64,000 bases of DNA, taken from assembly GCF_937884665.1 (NCBI RefSeq), contig NZ_CAKZYF010000191.1, positions 1-64,000 on the forward strand, in the 5' to 3' direction. A model generated the notes under the pieces. That model saw nothing but the letters and a program-made list of their open reading frames with translations, ran no database searches and was not told the DNA's origin. The DNA is from an uncultured Allomuricauda sp. (lineage in GTDB: Bacteria > Bacteroidota > Bacteroidia > Flavobacteriales > Flavobacteriaceae). The number at the start of each line of letters is the position of its first letter. The first letter of the stretch is position 1. This document shows, piece by piece, positions 35,198 through 44,543 of this stretch. Made by a program: the position numbers and the translations under genes.

Positions 35198-35279
35198 TAC
35201 CTTGGGTGGGAATCGAACCCACACTCCCGAAAGAACTGGATTTTGAATCCAGCGCGTCTACCAATTCCGCCACCAAGGC
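35198..35279 (-). tRNA. tRNA-Leu (anticodon CAA)
   Basis: An 82-nt sequence that folds as a class II tRNA. Acceptor strands are GCCTTGG and CCAAGGT with discriminator A. The anticodon stem-loop is CTGGATTCAAAATCCAG with CAA in the loop. A short variable arm (TTCTTTCGGGAGT) and the TTCGATTC T-loop follow. The CCA end is not encoded. CAA reads UUG codons. The D-arm has the usual GGAATTGGTAGACGC pattern of leucine tRNAs. Confidence 0.97.
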
Positions 35280-35360
35280 TTAAAACTGATGATTCTGAAT
35301 TAAGGATTGCAAAGCTAAAAAATACTTCGTATTTCCAAAACTAAAATTTCATATTTATCC

Positions 35361-35390
35361 TTTAGCAAGCCGAATAAATTTTTAAATTTG
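35361..35390 (+). promoter_or_regulatory. Candidate promoter of prs
   Basis: TAAATTTG at 35383-35390 matches the -7 consensus TAnnTTTG. TTTA at 35361-35364 lies 18 nt before it as an imperfect -33 (consensus TTTG). The predicted start near 35397 leaves a leader of about 45 nt. Confidence 0.5.
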
Positions 35391-35441
35391 CACCTCTTTT
35401 GACGAAAAGACATTTAAAAAGCTAGTCAACAACCGTTTATC

Positions 35442-36383
35442 ATGCCATACCAAGTTCCAGAACCTAAATTGTTTGCCTGTACCCAGAGCACTGCACTTGG
35501 GGAAAAAATAGCGGAATCCTATGGAGCTAATCTGGGCAGTGTGCACTTTTCCAGGTATAGTGATGGTGAATTTCAACCTTCATTTGAGGAATCGATTCGT
35601 GGAGCACGTATTTTTATTATTGGTTCCACACATCCGGGTCCAGAGCATCTTATGGAAATGTTACTGATGTTGGACGCTGCCAAAAGAGCATCAGCTCGTC
35701 ATATTACCGCTGTCATGCCCTATTTTGGTTGGGCAAGGCAGGACCGAAAAGACAAGCCCAGAGTTCCTATAGCTGCCAAATTGGTCGCTAAAATGTTGGA
35801 AACTGCTGGTGCAACCCGAATTATAACCATGGATTTGCATGCAGACCAGATTCAAGGCTTCTTTGAAAAACCGGTAGATCACCTTTTTGCATCAACACTA
35901 TTTCTACCTTATCTAAGGGAACTCAATTTGGATAATTTATGTGTGGCCTCTCCCGATATGGGAGGTTCTAAAAGAGCGTATGCCTATTCCAAGGCTTTAG
36001 AAAGTCATGTGGTTATTTGCTACAAACAGAGAGCCAAAGCCAATGTGATTTCTCACATGGAACTTATTGGCGATGTTCAGGGTAAAAATGTGGTTTTGGT
36101 AGACGATTTGGTGGATACGGCGGGAACCTTGACCAAAGCGGCCGATTTAATGATGGATCGAGGGGCGCTGAGTGTACGTGCTATTACCACTCACGGCCTT
36201 TTATCGGGGGATGCCTATGAGAAAATCCAGAGCTCCAAATTAACAGAGTTGATAATAACAGATTCCATTCCCTCACAAAGGGCAAGTGATAAAGTAAAAG
36301 TATTGAGTTGTTCCCATTTGTTTGCAGACGTAATGCATCGGGTGCATCACAATACTTCCATTTCGTCAAAATTTTTAATGTAA
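35442..36383 (+). CDS. prs: Ribose-phosphate pyrophosphokinase
   Basis: A 313-residue enzyme that makes PRPP from ribose 5-phosphate and ATP for nucleotide, histidine and NAD synthesis. Class I features are visible: the N-terminal [19 protein letters not shown], the catalytic flexible loop with [19 protein letters not shown], the [12 protein letters not shown] metal-binding stretch, and the PRPP-binding loop [14 protein letters not shown] at about 217-230. Length is normal for the family. The rplY gene follows after 19 bp, so the two are probably cotranscribed, and the intrinsic terminator at 37057 ends the unit. Confidence 0.97.
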   Translation: MPYQVPEPKLFACTQSTALGEKIAESYGANLGSVHFSRYSDGEFQPSFEESIRGARIFIIGSTHPGPEHLMEMLLMLDAAKRASARHITAVMPYFGWARQDRKDKPRVPIAAKLVAKMLETAGATRIITMDLHADQIQGFFEKPVDHLFASTLFLPYLRELNLDNLCVASPDMGGSKRAYAYSKALESHVVICYKQRAKANVISHMELIGDVQGKNVVLVDDLVDTAGTLTKAADLMMDRGALSVRAITTHGLLSGDAYEKIQSSKLTELIITDSIPSQRASDKVKVLSCSHLFADVMHRVHHNTSISSKFLM

Positions 36384-36402
36384 ATTTTTATTCAATTATA
36401 TA

Positions 36403-37032
36403 ATGAAGTCAATTACTATCAAAGGATCCCAAAGAGAAAGCGTGGGCAAGGTTTCTACCAAGGCCCTACGTAATGCTGGAAAGGTCCCTTGCGTGCTGTA
36501 CGGAGGGGAAAAACCATTACACTTTTCAGCCAATGAACTTGCGTTCAAGAATTTAGTGTACACCCCCAATGCCCATACAGCGGTGATTGAGTTGGAGGAC
36601 GGCAAAAAATTTGAAGCCGTATTGCAGGATATCCAGTTTCATCCTGTGACCGATAAAATTCTTCATATCGATTTTTATCAGCTCTTCAAGGACAGGCCGG
36701 TAACCATGAACATCCCAGTTCGTTTGGAAGGTAATTCCCCAGGGGTTCGAAATGGTGGACGTCTGCTTTTTAGAAAACGTAAACTCTCTGTCAAAGCTTT
36801 ACCAGATTTGCTTCCGGATTTTATCACTGTTGATATATCCAAGCTTAAAATAGGGGGCACAATTTCTGTTGAGACCTTATTGACCGATGATTACACCATC
36901 ATGCACCCCGACAATACCTCCGTGGTTCAAGTGAAAGCTTCCCGAACCTCGGTTGCCGATGAGGATGAAGAAGAAGAGGAAGAAGCTACCGAAGGTGGTG
37001 AAGCCACTCCTGAAGAGGCTGCCACAGAATAA
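36403..37032 (+). CDS. rplY: 50S ribosomal protein L25 (Ctc type)
   Basis: A 209-residue L25/Ctc-type ribosomal protein that binds 5S rRNA. The N-terminal L25 domain (about 1-92) has [20 protein letters not shown] and VPCVLYGG. The TL5/Ctc C-terminal beta domain (about 95-185) has [20 protein letters not shown]. The end is a highly acidic tail ([14 protein letters not shown]), a usual feature of these proteins in Bacteroidota. Position behind prs and before pth is a conserved order in many bacteria. Confidence 0.96.
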   Translation: MKSITIKGSQRESVGKVSTKALRNAGKVPCVLYGGEKPLHFSANELAFKNLVYTPNAHTAVIELEDGKKFEAVLQDIQFHPVTDKILHIDFYQLFKDRPVTMNIPVRLEGNSPGVRNGGRLLFRKRKLSVKALPDLLPDFITVDISKLKIGGTISVETLLTDDYTIMHPDNTSVVQVKASRTSVADEDEEEEEEATEGGEATPEEAATE

Positions 37033-37056
37033 GTATTTTTATCCTATAGCAAAAAC

Positions 37057-37096
37057 AAGCATCCCTTGGCTGTTCACTGCATGGGATGCTTTTTTA
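37057..37096 (+). terminator. Rho-independent terminator after rplY
   Basis: AAGCATCCC (37057-37065) pairs with GGGATGCTT (37083-37091), with a 17-nt loop and a run of T residues to 37095. It separates prs-rplY from pth, whose start codon is 23 bp further on. Confidence 0.85.
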
Positions 37097-37118
37097 TTTT
37101 TTGGTCATTTAAAAAGAT

Positions 37119-37748
37119 ATGTGGAATCTTCTTAAAAATACCTTCTCTAAGAAGGTGGAAATTCTTAAAGAAAAGGACAAAATGAAAAAATTCTTAATTG
37201 CAGGATTAGGAAACATTGGAAAGGAATATGAGTCTACTCGACACAATATTGGTTTCGATGTTTTGGAGGTTCTGGCTACCCAAGAAGATTTTTCTTTTGA
37301 AAATGCCAAGTTAGGAGCAGTGGGAACTTTTAAGCATAAGGGAAGAAGTATTCTTTGTTTAAAACCTTCAACCTTTATGAACTTAAGTGGAAAAGCTATC
37401 CGATATTGGATGGAGAAAGAAAAAATCCCATTGGAAAATCTCCTTGTCATTACTGACGATATCAATTTACCTTTTGGTTCTATTCGTCTAAAAAGCAAAG
37501 GCAGTGACGGTGGGCACAATGGATTAAAACATATTCAAAACACATTACAAACCCAACAATACCATCGCTTTCGTTTCGGCGTAGGGTCCAATTTCGGTAA
37601 GGGAAGACAGATAGATTACGTTTTAGGGAAATGGAATGAAGAAGAAAGGCAGTTGCTTCCGGAAAGATTAGCGAAATCGACCGATTTAGTACGATCATTT
37701 ATTTTCGCCGGCACCCATGCTACCATGAACCAGTTTAATGGAACCTAA
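37119..37748 (+). CDS. pth: Peptidyl-tRNA hydrolase
   Basis: Hydrolyses peptidyl-tRNA released from ribosomes. The family signature is clear: FLIAGLGNIGKEYESTRHNI with catalytic His42 and Asn32, FMNLSGKAIRYW, VITDDINLPFG, and SDGGHNGLKHI. 209 residues as read from ATG 37119. The first 21 residues before MKKFLIAGLGN (start at 37182) form a basic extension, which I have kept because no stop intervenes and such extensions occur in this family; a start at 37182 would give about 188 residues, the common size. Convergent with the lipoprotein gene ending at 37745, with a 4-bp overlap. Confidence 0.95.
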   Translation: MWNLLKNTFSKKVEILKEKDKMKKFLIAGLGNIGKEYESTRHNIGFDVLEVLATQEDFSFENAKLGAVGTFKHKGRSILCLKPSTFMNLSGKAIRYWMEKEKIPLENLLVITDDINLPFGSIRLKSKGSDGGHNGLKHIQNTLQTQQYHRFRFGVGSNFGKGRQIDYVLGKWNEEERQLLPERLAKSTDLVRSFIFAGTHATMNQFNGT

Positions 37749-38434
37749 AGTGTCTTAAATTCAAATACTCCGGAATCTGAGGTGTTTCCTTGAGAATCTG
37801 TGGTTACCACTTTCCAAAAGTAAACCGTATTGTCCAAAACGGATACGTTCAGTTCGGAAGTAAACGCATCCACTATCTGCAATGAAGTGTTTGGCGGATT
37901 TTGGTCAGAGAAAAACACCTCATAACTTTCAATGTCATTTTCCACATCTGCACCTGACCAACGTAGAGTTACCTCATCCGAAGAATTTGGAGAAACCGTA
38001 GATCCCGAAATTGGGCTTAAAAGTTGGGCGGGAAAAGGAGCGTAGGTAGTCTGTGATCCCGAATTATAAAACAACCAGGTTTCACTATTGGCATCCTCAC
38101 TGGATTGAGAATTGGTTGATCGTACCGACCAAGAATAGGGAGTACCCTTATTGATGGACAAACTCGCCGAAGTTGTGGCCGTGTTTATACTCTGGGGGGC
38201 ATTCGTATTCAGATTGACCGCAGTTAGCGTGTAACTCTCTGTATTCTCGGAAGCCTGCCATTCAAAGGTCACCTGACTAAGTTCATCATTTACGCTCACC
38301 CCTGTTGTGCATTCAGAATTCTGATTTGGGAATACGAGTTGTACCATGCCCGGTGTAGGGGGCGGATCATCGTTTCCTCCGCAGGAAATCAATATCAACA
38401 TTCCAAAGCTTATTCCCAAAACCCTTTGTTTCAT
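37745..38434 (-). CDS. Fibronectin-III-like lipoprotein
   Basis: A 229-residue lipoprotein (LISC, Cys18) followed by a GGNDDPPPTPG linker. Two FN3-like modules follow: about 30-125 (VTFEWQASENTESYTLTAV, PYSWSVRSTNSQSSED) and about 130-229 (VTLRWSGADVENDIESYEVF, TVYFWKVVTTDSQGNTS). Such modules bind carbohydrate or protein. Its start overlaps the stop of the metalloprotease gene by 4 bp (ATGA), so the two are translationally coupled. It may be an accessory or binding partner of that protease; no direct evidence shows this. Confidence 0.82.
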   Translation of the reverse strand: MKQRVLGISFGMLILISCGGNDDPPPTPGMVQLVFPNQNSECTTGVSVNDELSQVTFEWQASENTESYTLTAVNLNTNAPQSINTATTSASLSINKGTPYSWSVRSTNSQSSEDANSETWLFYNSGSQTTYAPFPAQLLSPISGSTVSPNSSDEVTLRWSGADVENDIESYEVFFSDQNPPNTSLQIVDAFTSELNVSVLDNTVYFWKVVTTDSQGNTSDSGVFEFKTL

Positions 38435-41400
38435 CTTTTTGCCATTTTAAAAACTTCTTTATATCCTTCCCCTTCTACCCTAAGATAATAGGTGCCCGTC
38501 GCTAAGCCTGAAAAATCAAGTACAAGTTCATTCCCGTCCACTTTTTCATCGTCTTCCATTACCAAGCTACCTGTTGTGGAGAAAACCTTGATATTTACGT
38601 CTCCCGTTTGTTCGTTTAAGAAAAGTCTTGTTTCCTCACCCACAGGATTGGGATACAAAATTCCAATGGAACCTACTACGAAAGTGGCAGAATAGGTTCC
38701 TTGACAGGGTAGATTGGTGAAAACCTTAAGGGTGTTCAGGCCTTCCTTCAAATCTAATTGAATCCCAGTATTTTCAGTTTGTGTCACCAATCCGTTAAGT
38801 TCCACGTTGTAAAGACTCGCTCCTCCCAAGGTCAGGGACACTACATTGGATTCTTGTAAAGCGAAAACACTTAAGGGCTCTGGCTCTGTAATCTGTATAT
38901 CAAAACAAGTTTCTTGAAAATTGACCATTCCATCCGTAGCAGTGATGCACAAGGTATACGTACCTGCTGACAGACTGGCAAATATTCCTGATTCGGAAAA
39001 ATCCAAATCCCTGGTACTTGAGCCGTCATCCAATACCGCGGAATACATCAATGCAGAATTGGAGGTAGTGATTTGAACGAAGCCATCATTATTTCCTCTA
39101 CAAGTTTCGCTTTCAATCTGGACCAAGAAGTTATCCGAAGGCAGACGATTGACAGGACATCCCGTTGCATCAACTTCAACGCCTTGTGGAGTGCCCAAGC
39201 AGAGATCGTCCCCATCATCAAAAACTCCGTCCCCATCCGCATCAGGTCTAAAATCACCTTCAACGCATATTTCGAGAGAAAATGTTTGCAACGCTCCCCC
39301 ATCGCCAGGTGCTGTATCGCTCACTTCCAAGGTCCAATTCCCCAAGGTCGACTCTCCATTAAATGCGGATAGATCTCCAATGGGCCTTACCGTCCCCGAA
39401 ATGACCGGATTGCCGGAACACGTTATATCCACCCCATTATCATCAAAAGTGGCATCAATATTATTTAAATCACCACAGGTATTGGCCAATAAAGCCACCT
39501 TGGTTCCAGCCGGAGAAATAAGATTTATCACCAAATCCCCCACAAAAGTATGGTCCAAATCTACAGAGACGTTTACATCGGCAACCTGCAAATCCTCTAC
39601 AAATTGAACAACTGCCGTTTCGGTTGAAATACCCGCCTGCGATATACTGATCGGAGTATCTCCTGAATTTTTTGACTGGCAATTTACCGGAACCGTTGTA
39701 AATGTAAAGGGCGGCCCAAAAACACCCAGGCCACAAGCGTTACCAGGGCGTACACGCCAGAAGTAAGTTGTCTCGGGTTGTAGCATATTGGTTTTGTACT
39801 TTCCGGAAAAAACAGTGGCGGTCTCCACAACATTTGCGAAGCCGACATCCGTTGCAATTTCAACATCGTAGGCACTAAAGTTGATATCCAGCTGCCAGAG
39901 CAACTCCGTTCCTAGCGATACATCAGATGCTGTGTCGACCGGGTTCAAAAGGGTAACACTTGGAAATGAAGTGTCTTGAACTACAACATTTAAATCTACT
40001 TCCACAGTTTGCGAAGCAGAGGTTGCCCGTACCGTGATCGTATATTCGCCAGGGGTTACATTGTTTGTTCCTGATAGTGTAAAATCTACCGGGGTGTTGT
40101 TCGTGGTGGCCTGGTTTGGGGAAAAGGAGGCTGTTAATCCCGGAGGTACATCAGCTGAAAAGGTGGACGTTTCATTAAACCCATTAAATGTCTGATAGAC
40201 AAATGGAATTATCAAATCATCGGGTTGGCACACTTGATAGGAAAGATTTTCAAAATCCAACACTACTTCCGCGGCCTCAATCGTAAAATTTGAGCCATTG
40301 ACCGCAAAGAATACGTTATCATGGGCTTTTACCATAATTCTACCGGTGGATGTGATATTACCGGGCAGCAGAATTTCTTCAGTTCCATCATTGAGGGTAT
40401 CTTCCAAAAGTACAATTGGGAATGTACTGCCGCCATCAGTGCTCAATAAGATATCCACGGTCTGCGCATTGACCGGAAAGATATCTGTGTTGGCTACGTC
40501 CCAAGTTATGGTTTGCGCCGATCCCGCCGCATATATTTCACCAGCTGCTTGTGAAGTGACTGAAAATGGGCCTGCTGAATTCACTACTTTAACTTCCAAT
40601 ATATCGGATATTACTTGTCCCCCTCCTAAAGCATTATCCCGGACCGTAAGGGCAAAACTTAAATCTCTTTGTATGTTGGAAACTGTCTCCCATGTTCCAT
40701 TTATCGGGGGATTGGTCTGGGTCAGACTCCCTTGAACCACACGGGATAATCTAGGAAAATATCGTATGGGGTCCGTAGCCGGCGGCAAGGACCTGAAATT
40801 GGCACCAACTGGATTATCGGGACCAAAAGTACTGGTGGTCACCACTCCGTCATCGAGTTGCTCCCAGGTATATGTCAGAACATCCCCAACGTCTGTATCG
40901 TTGGCGATTCCCTCTAGGGCAAAAGCTGTTCCTTTTGGAACGATGAAGTCCCCAATCGGCGTAACCGTGGGTGGGGCATTGGTAAGAGGAACATCCGTAC
41001 CACAGGAAACCGTTTCCAGATAATTACGTATCTGTACAATACTATTGTGGTGTAAATAATCATCTCCGTTGGGTTGCACATCGTTTCCAGGTACAATTCC
41101 GGCATATCCCATAATTGTCGTCCCACTCGCGGGTTCAGCTTGTACACCGGTGCCTTCAGATTCAAAGGACCAGGTATGGTTCGCCCCAAATTGATGCCCC
41201 AGTTCGTGCGCTACAAAATCGAGGTCAAAAACATCTCCTTCTGGAATAAAACCGGAGGCAAAAGCACTTCCTTTCTGGTTGTCACGACAGACAGAACCGA
41301 TAAAGCCGGCATTTCCATTATCCTGTCCTGGTTGTGCCCTATCAAATAGGTGGCCAACATCATAGTTGGCCTCTCCAATAATTGTGGTAAGAATATTCTG

Positions 41401-42192
41401 TGCCTGTGCATTCAGATTTCCAGTAAAAGGATCGGGGTCTGCGTTTGTAAAAATAATTTCATCGTTGTTGGCAACTAACTCCAAGGTGACGCCGATATCA
41501 GTTTCAAAAACCTCGTTTACCCGGGTCAAGGTAGCATTAATGGCAGCCAAGGCATCCGCAACGGTTCCTCCATGATAATCCGTATACTCACTGGAAGTGG
41601 TCACTGCAATTCTAAATCTTCTCAAAGTTTGGTTATCCACCAAAGGGACCAATGTTTTCTGTACGTCCTGTTTCAATTTCTCCGTTTCACAGGTAAACTC
41701 ATCCTTGGCCGAGTTATGTTTGGTATACACCACATAGGTATCATTTTTCTCGGAGACAGGTTCCATAAAACTGGTTTGGTGGTCGTCCATTCGGATTATC
41801 ATACTTTGAAGACCTTTATGGGAAGTACTCAGCCGTACGCGATATTTTCTATCCAGACTTTGTCCCACATATGAAGCAATTTTAGGATATTTTTCTGCCA
41901 ATAGCGGATGAAACGTAGCATGTTTTTGCATTTCAAAGGGAATGATATCACCTTCTGCATTGGGTAGATAGATTATCCTTTGGGGCGATTTAAAATCCTT
42001 GAGAGCGTCTAAGTTGTCCGTGAATTTTTCTGTTCTTAGAGTAAACGCTTTACCCTTGGAATAAATGTTTCCCAAAGACGTACTCTTCAAACCGGAAGCT
42101 GAGGTAGAACTCCAATATTGCTGTTGGGCGGAAGTGTAAAAGAAGCTAAAAAATATGGATATTGAACAAACAAGATGTAATTTAGCTTTCAT
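38431..42192 (-). CDS. Secreted zinc metalloprotease (reprolysin-like) with P domain, T9SS type A
   Basis: A 1253-residue exported protease starting at ATG 42192, with a signal peptide (CSISIFFSFFYTSAQ). An N-terminal prodomain runs to about 185 and holds one cysteine (DEFTCETE) that could act as a switch. The catalytic domain has HELGHQFGANH at about 329-339 and the Met-turn IMGYAG. Cadherin/PKD-like parts follow, then a proprotein-convertase P domain (about 850-970), a thrombospondin-3-like DADGDGVFDDGDDLC segment and a T9SS type A sorting domain (LYPNPVGEETRLFL ... FKMAKR). It is predicted to be secreted and calcium dependent. The TTG at 42219 is a less likely start. A lipoprotein gene follows with overlapping codons. 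Confidence 0.93.
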   Translation of the reverse strand: MKAKLHLVCSISIFFSFFYTSAQQQYWSSTSASGLKSTSLGNIYSKGKAFTLRTEKFTDNLDALKDFKSPQRIIYLPNAEGDIIPFEMQKHATFHPLLAEKYPKIASYVGQSLDRKYRVRLSTSHKGLQSMIIRMDDHQTSFMEPVSEKNDTYVVYTKHNSAKDEFTCETEKLKQDVQKTLVPLVDNQTLRRFRIAVTTSSEYTDYHGGTVADALAAINATLTRVNEVFETDIGVTLELVANNDEIIFTNADPDPFTGNLNAQAQNILTTIIGEANYDVGHLFDRAQPGQDNGNAGFIGSVCRDNQKGSAFASGFIPEGDVFDLDFVAHELGHQFGANHTWSFESEGTGVQAEPASGTTIMGYAGIVPGNDVQPNGDDYLHHNSIVQIRNYLETVSCGTDVPLTNAPPTVTPIGDFIVPKGTAFALEGIANDTDVGDVLTYTWEQLDDGVVTTSTFGPDNPVGANFRSLPPATDPIRYFPRLSRVVQGSLTQTNPPINGTWETVSNIQRDLSFALTVRDNALGGGQVISDILEVKVVNSAGPFSVTSQAAGEIYAAGSAQTITWDVANTDIFPVNAQTVDILLSTDGGSTFPIVLLEDTLNDGTEEILLPGNITSTGRIMVKAHDNVFFAVNGSNFTIEAAEVVLDFENLSYQVCQPDDLIIPFVYQTFNGFNETSTFSADVPPGLTASFSPNQATTNNTPVDFTLSGTNNVTPGEYTITVRATSASQTVEVDLNVVVQDTSFPSVTLLNPVDTASDVSLGTELLWQLDINFSAYDVEIATDVGFANVVETATVFSGKYKTNMLQPETTYFWRVRPGNACGLGVFGPPFTFTTVPVNCQSKNSGDTPISISQAGISTETAVVQFVEDLQVADVNVSVDLDHTFVGDLVINLISPAGTKVALLANTCGDLNNIDATFDDNGVDITCSGNPVISGTVRPIGDLSAFNGESTLGNWTLEVSDTAPGDGGALQTFSLEICVEGDFRPDADGDGVFDDGDDLCLGTPQGVEVDATGCPVNRLPSDNFLVQIESETCRGNNDGFVQITTSNSALMYSAVLDDGSSTRDLDFSESGIFASLSAGTYTLCITATDGMVNFQETCFDIQITEPEPLSVFALQESNVVSLTLGGASLYNVELNGLVTQTENTGIQLDLKEGLNTLKVFTNLPCQGTYSATFVVGSIGILYPNPVGEETRLFLNEQTGDVNIKVFSTTGSLVMEDDEKVDGNELVLDFSGLATGTYYLRVEGEGYKEVFKMAKR

Positions 42193-42216
42193 GCATAAGT
42201 GGAGTGTAGATTGTTT

Positions 42217-42239
42217 CAAAAATAAAGCTTTTTATTTTG
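42217..42239. promoter_or_regulatory. Near-palindromic A+T-rich element between divergent genes
   Basis: A near-palindrome beginning CAAAAATAAAGC and ending TTTTTATTTTG. It contains TATTTTTG on the minus strand, a match to TAnnTTTG 19 nt before the protease ATG, and TATTTTG on the plus strand just before ribF. It might serve both promoters. The -33 boxes are not clear. Confidence 0.3.
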
Positions 42240-42246
42240 TTGGTCA

Positions 42247-43182
42247 GTGAAGACATTTCAAGGTATTTCTCAATTTAAAAGCGATTTTGCTACGGCAGTG
42301 ACCATTGGCACTTTTGATGGCGTACACATTGGACACCGTAAAATACTGGAACGCCTCATAAATAATGCCAAACAATCCGGATTAAAGTCTACCGTGCTTA
42401 CTTTTTTCCCTCATCCCAGAATAGTACTCCAAAAAGATACGGAAATCAAGTTGCTCAATACGCTTGAAGAAAAAGTGGATATTTTAAAAGATTTAGGTCT
42501 TGATTATTTGATAGTACATCCTTTCACAAAAGATTTTTCCAGGCTCTCCGCCACCGAATTTGTCCGGGATATTTTGGTAAATACACTCAACATTAAAAAA
42601 ATAGTTATCGGTTATGACCATAGATTTGGACGGAACCGCAACGCAAGTATACACGACCTAATCGGTTTTGGGGGTACTTTGGATTTTGAAGTGGAGGAAA
42701 TCCCCGCCCAGGAGATTGATGATGTTTCCATAAGTTCAACAAAAATCAGAAATGCGCTACTGGATGGAGAAGTGGCCACTGCCAATGATTACCTTGGATA
42801 CCCTTATATGATTGGCGGAACGGTAAAAACCGGAAAAGGTTTAGGGAAGCAGTTCGGATTTCCGACAGCCAATCTCCAAGTTAAAACTGCGTATAAACTC
42901 ATTCCCAAAAATGGGGTGTATGTCGTGAAAAGTATTCTAAATTCCAAAGTGTATTATGGAATGATGAACATAGGCTACAATCCCACGGTTTCTGGAGAAA
43001 GAAAAAGTATTGAAATCAACTTTTTTGGTTTCTCCGGTGACTTATATGATGCAAACCTCGAAGTACAATTCCTTCATCGCCTCAGGGATGAACACAAGTT
43101 CAACTCGGTTGAGGAATTACAGCAACAATTGAAAAAGGACAAGGAAAAATCATTGAGGTTAATTACTAAAAAAGATGCTTAA
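42247..43182 (+). CDS. ribF: Bifunctional riboflavin kinase / FAD synthetase
   Basis: Converts riboflavin to FMN and FMN to FAD. The N-terminal FAD synthetase part has VTIGTFDGVHIGHRKIL with the GxHxGH-type loop, YDHRFGRNR and ISSTKIRNAL. The C-terminal flavokinase part (about 180-305) has GKGLGKQFGFPTANL and GVYVVKS. 311 residues, normal length. The start is GTG at 42247, preceded by the A+T-rich element shared with the divergent protease gene. The end overlaps the start of the HTTM gene by 8 bp, the first of a run of nine genes in one direction. Confidence 0.96.
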   Translation: MKTFQGISQFKSDFATAVTIGTFDGVHIGHRKILERLINNAKQSGLKSTVLTFFPHPRIVLQKDTEIKLLNTLEEKVDILKDLGLDYLIVHPFTKDFSRLSATEFVRDILVNTLNIKKIVIGYDHRFGRNRNASIHDLIGFGGTLDFEVEEIPAQEIDDVSISSTKIRNALLDGEVATANDYLGYPYMIGGTVKTGKGLGKQFGFPTANLQVKTAYKLIPKNGVYVVKSILNSKVYYGMMNIGYNPTVSGERKSIEINFFGFSGDLYDANLEVQFLHRLRDEHKFNSVEELQQQLKKDKEKSLRLITKKDA

Positions 43183-44494
43183 GCTTTTTTTATTCAAAAA
43201 AATTGATAACGCCCAACTCGTGGTATTTCGGGTTTTCTATGGTCTTTTGGTCTGCGCCGAGGCCTTTGGTGCACTTGCCACGGGTTGGGTACGAAGAACT
43301 TTTGTGGAACCAAAATTCACGTTTTCCTTTATCGGTTTTGAGTGGCTACAGCCATTGCCCGGTAATGGCATGTATGTGTATTTCGCCATAATGGGCGTGT
43401 TGGGGATATTGATAACCCTAGGGTATAAATATCGCATTAGTGCGTTTGCATTTGCCTTTATGTGGTCCGGGGTATATCTCATGCAAAAGACATCGTACAA
43501 TAACCACTACTATTTGTTGATGCTATTGGCTTTCATAATGGCTATGCTTCCTGCCAACCGGGATATTTCATTGGATAGTCGCCTCAATCCGGGTTTTAGG
43601 TCCCATTCCATGTACAATTACATAAGATGGATAATCATTCTTCAATTGTTCATTGTATATACCTATGCCGCTGTGGCCAAACTCTATGGGGACTGGTTGG
43701 ATTTCAGTATCATAGAAATATTGATGCGAAGTAAAAAAGACTATTTCTTGATAGGTGATTTTCTTCAGATAAAATGGGTGCATAAAATGGTAGCCGGCTT
43801 TGGAATTTTCTTCGACTTGCTTGTTATTCCGGCACTGCTGTGGAAACCTACCCGAAACATTGCCTTTATCCTATCCATTTTTTTTCACCTCTTCAACAGC
43901 ATTGTCTTTCAGATTGGGATATTTCCTTATCTATCCTTGGCATTTATCGTGTTTTTTTATGATTCTCAAACGATTCGTAAAATTTTTCTCAAAAGGAAAA
44001 AAATTGAAGTAGATGGCGAAGCTATTTTTCCCAAGAACCACAATTGGATAATCGGGGCGTTGGGCATCTATTTTGTTGTTCAACTTTTGTTGCCACTAAG
44101 GCACCATACGTTTCCCGATGATGTGCTCTGGACCGAAGAAGGCCATAGGCTAAGTTGGCGCATGATGTTGCGGAGCCGCTCAGGGAATATCCGCTTTAAG
44201 GTTGTCAATAAAGAAACCGGAAAATTTAAGTATGTAAAACTTGATGACCATTTGACCAAAAAGCAAAAGAGGAAAGTTGCCTGTTATCCGGATTTTGCTT
44301 GGCAATTTGCTCAATATCTCAAAAAGGAGCACGCCAAAAATGGAGAGGATGTCCAGGTTTTCGCAATTAATAGAGTTCGTGTAAATGATGGTAAGTTTGC
44401 CCAATTTATAGACCCTGAAGTGGATTTGGCCAGCGTTCCATGGAAACACCTTTCCCATAATGAGTGGATCAGGCCCTCGCCAAATGAAGAATAA
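43175..44494 (+). CDS. HTTM-domain membrane protein (gamma-carboxylase-like)
   Basis: A 439-residue membrane protein of the HTTM family, the group that contains vitamin-K-dependent gamma-carboxylase. It has about seven to nine hydrophobic segments between residues 10 and 310, including the family-like segments AQLVVFRVFYGLLVCAEAF and YNYIRWIIILQLFIVYTYAA with KLYGDWL. A soluble domain (about 310-439) follows, with TWTEEGHRLSWRMMLRSRSG-type sequence. Bacterial members have unproven activity. It overlaps ribF by 8 bp, so it is cotranscribed. This gene pairing is common in Flavobacteriaceae. Confidence 0.85.
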   Translation: MLKLFLFKKIDNAQLVVFRVFYGLLVCAEAFGALATGWVRRTFVEPKFTFSFIGFEWLQPLPGNGMYVYFAIMGVLGILITLGYKYRISAFAFAFMWSGVYLMQKTSYNNHYYLLMLLAFIMAMLPANRDISLDSRLNPGFRSHSMYNYIRWIIILQLFIVYTYAAVAKLYGDWLDFSIIEILMRSKKDYFLIGDFLQIKWVHKMVAGFGIFFDLLVIPALLWKPTRNIAFILSIFFHLFNSIVFQIGIFPYLSLAFIVFFYDSQTIRKIFLKRKKIEVDGEAIFPKNHNWIIGALGIYFVVQLLLPLRHHTFPDDVLWTEEGHRLSWRMMLRSRSGNIRFKVVNKETGKFKYVKLDDHLTKKQKRKVACYPDFAWQFAQYLKKEHAKNGEDVQVFAINRVRVNDGKFAQFIDPEVDLASVPWKHLSHNEWIRPSPNEE

Positions 44495-44526
44495 TTGTTC
44501 TACTCATACAGATTCCCGTAAATTTG
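44494..44526 (+). promoter_or_regulatory. Candidate promoter of serS
   Basis: TAAATTTG at 44519-44526 fits the -7 consensus TAnnTTTG, and ATTG at 44494-44497 lies 21 nt upstream as a weak -33. It sits in the 49-bp gap before serS, whose ATG is at 44544. Confidence 0.5.
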
Positions 44527-44543
44527 CGGTTCAAAATTAAATC

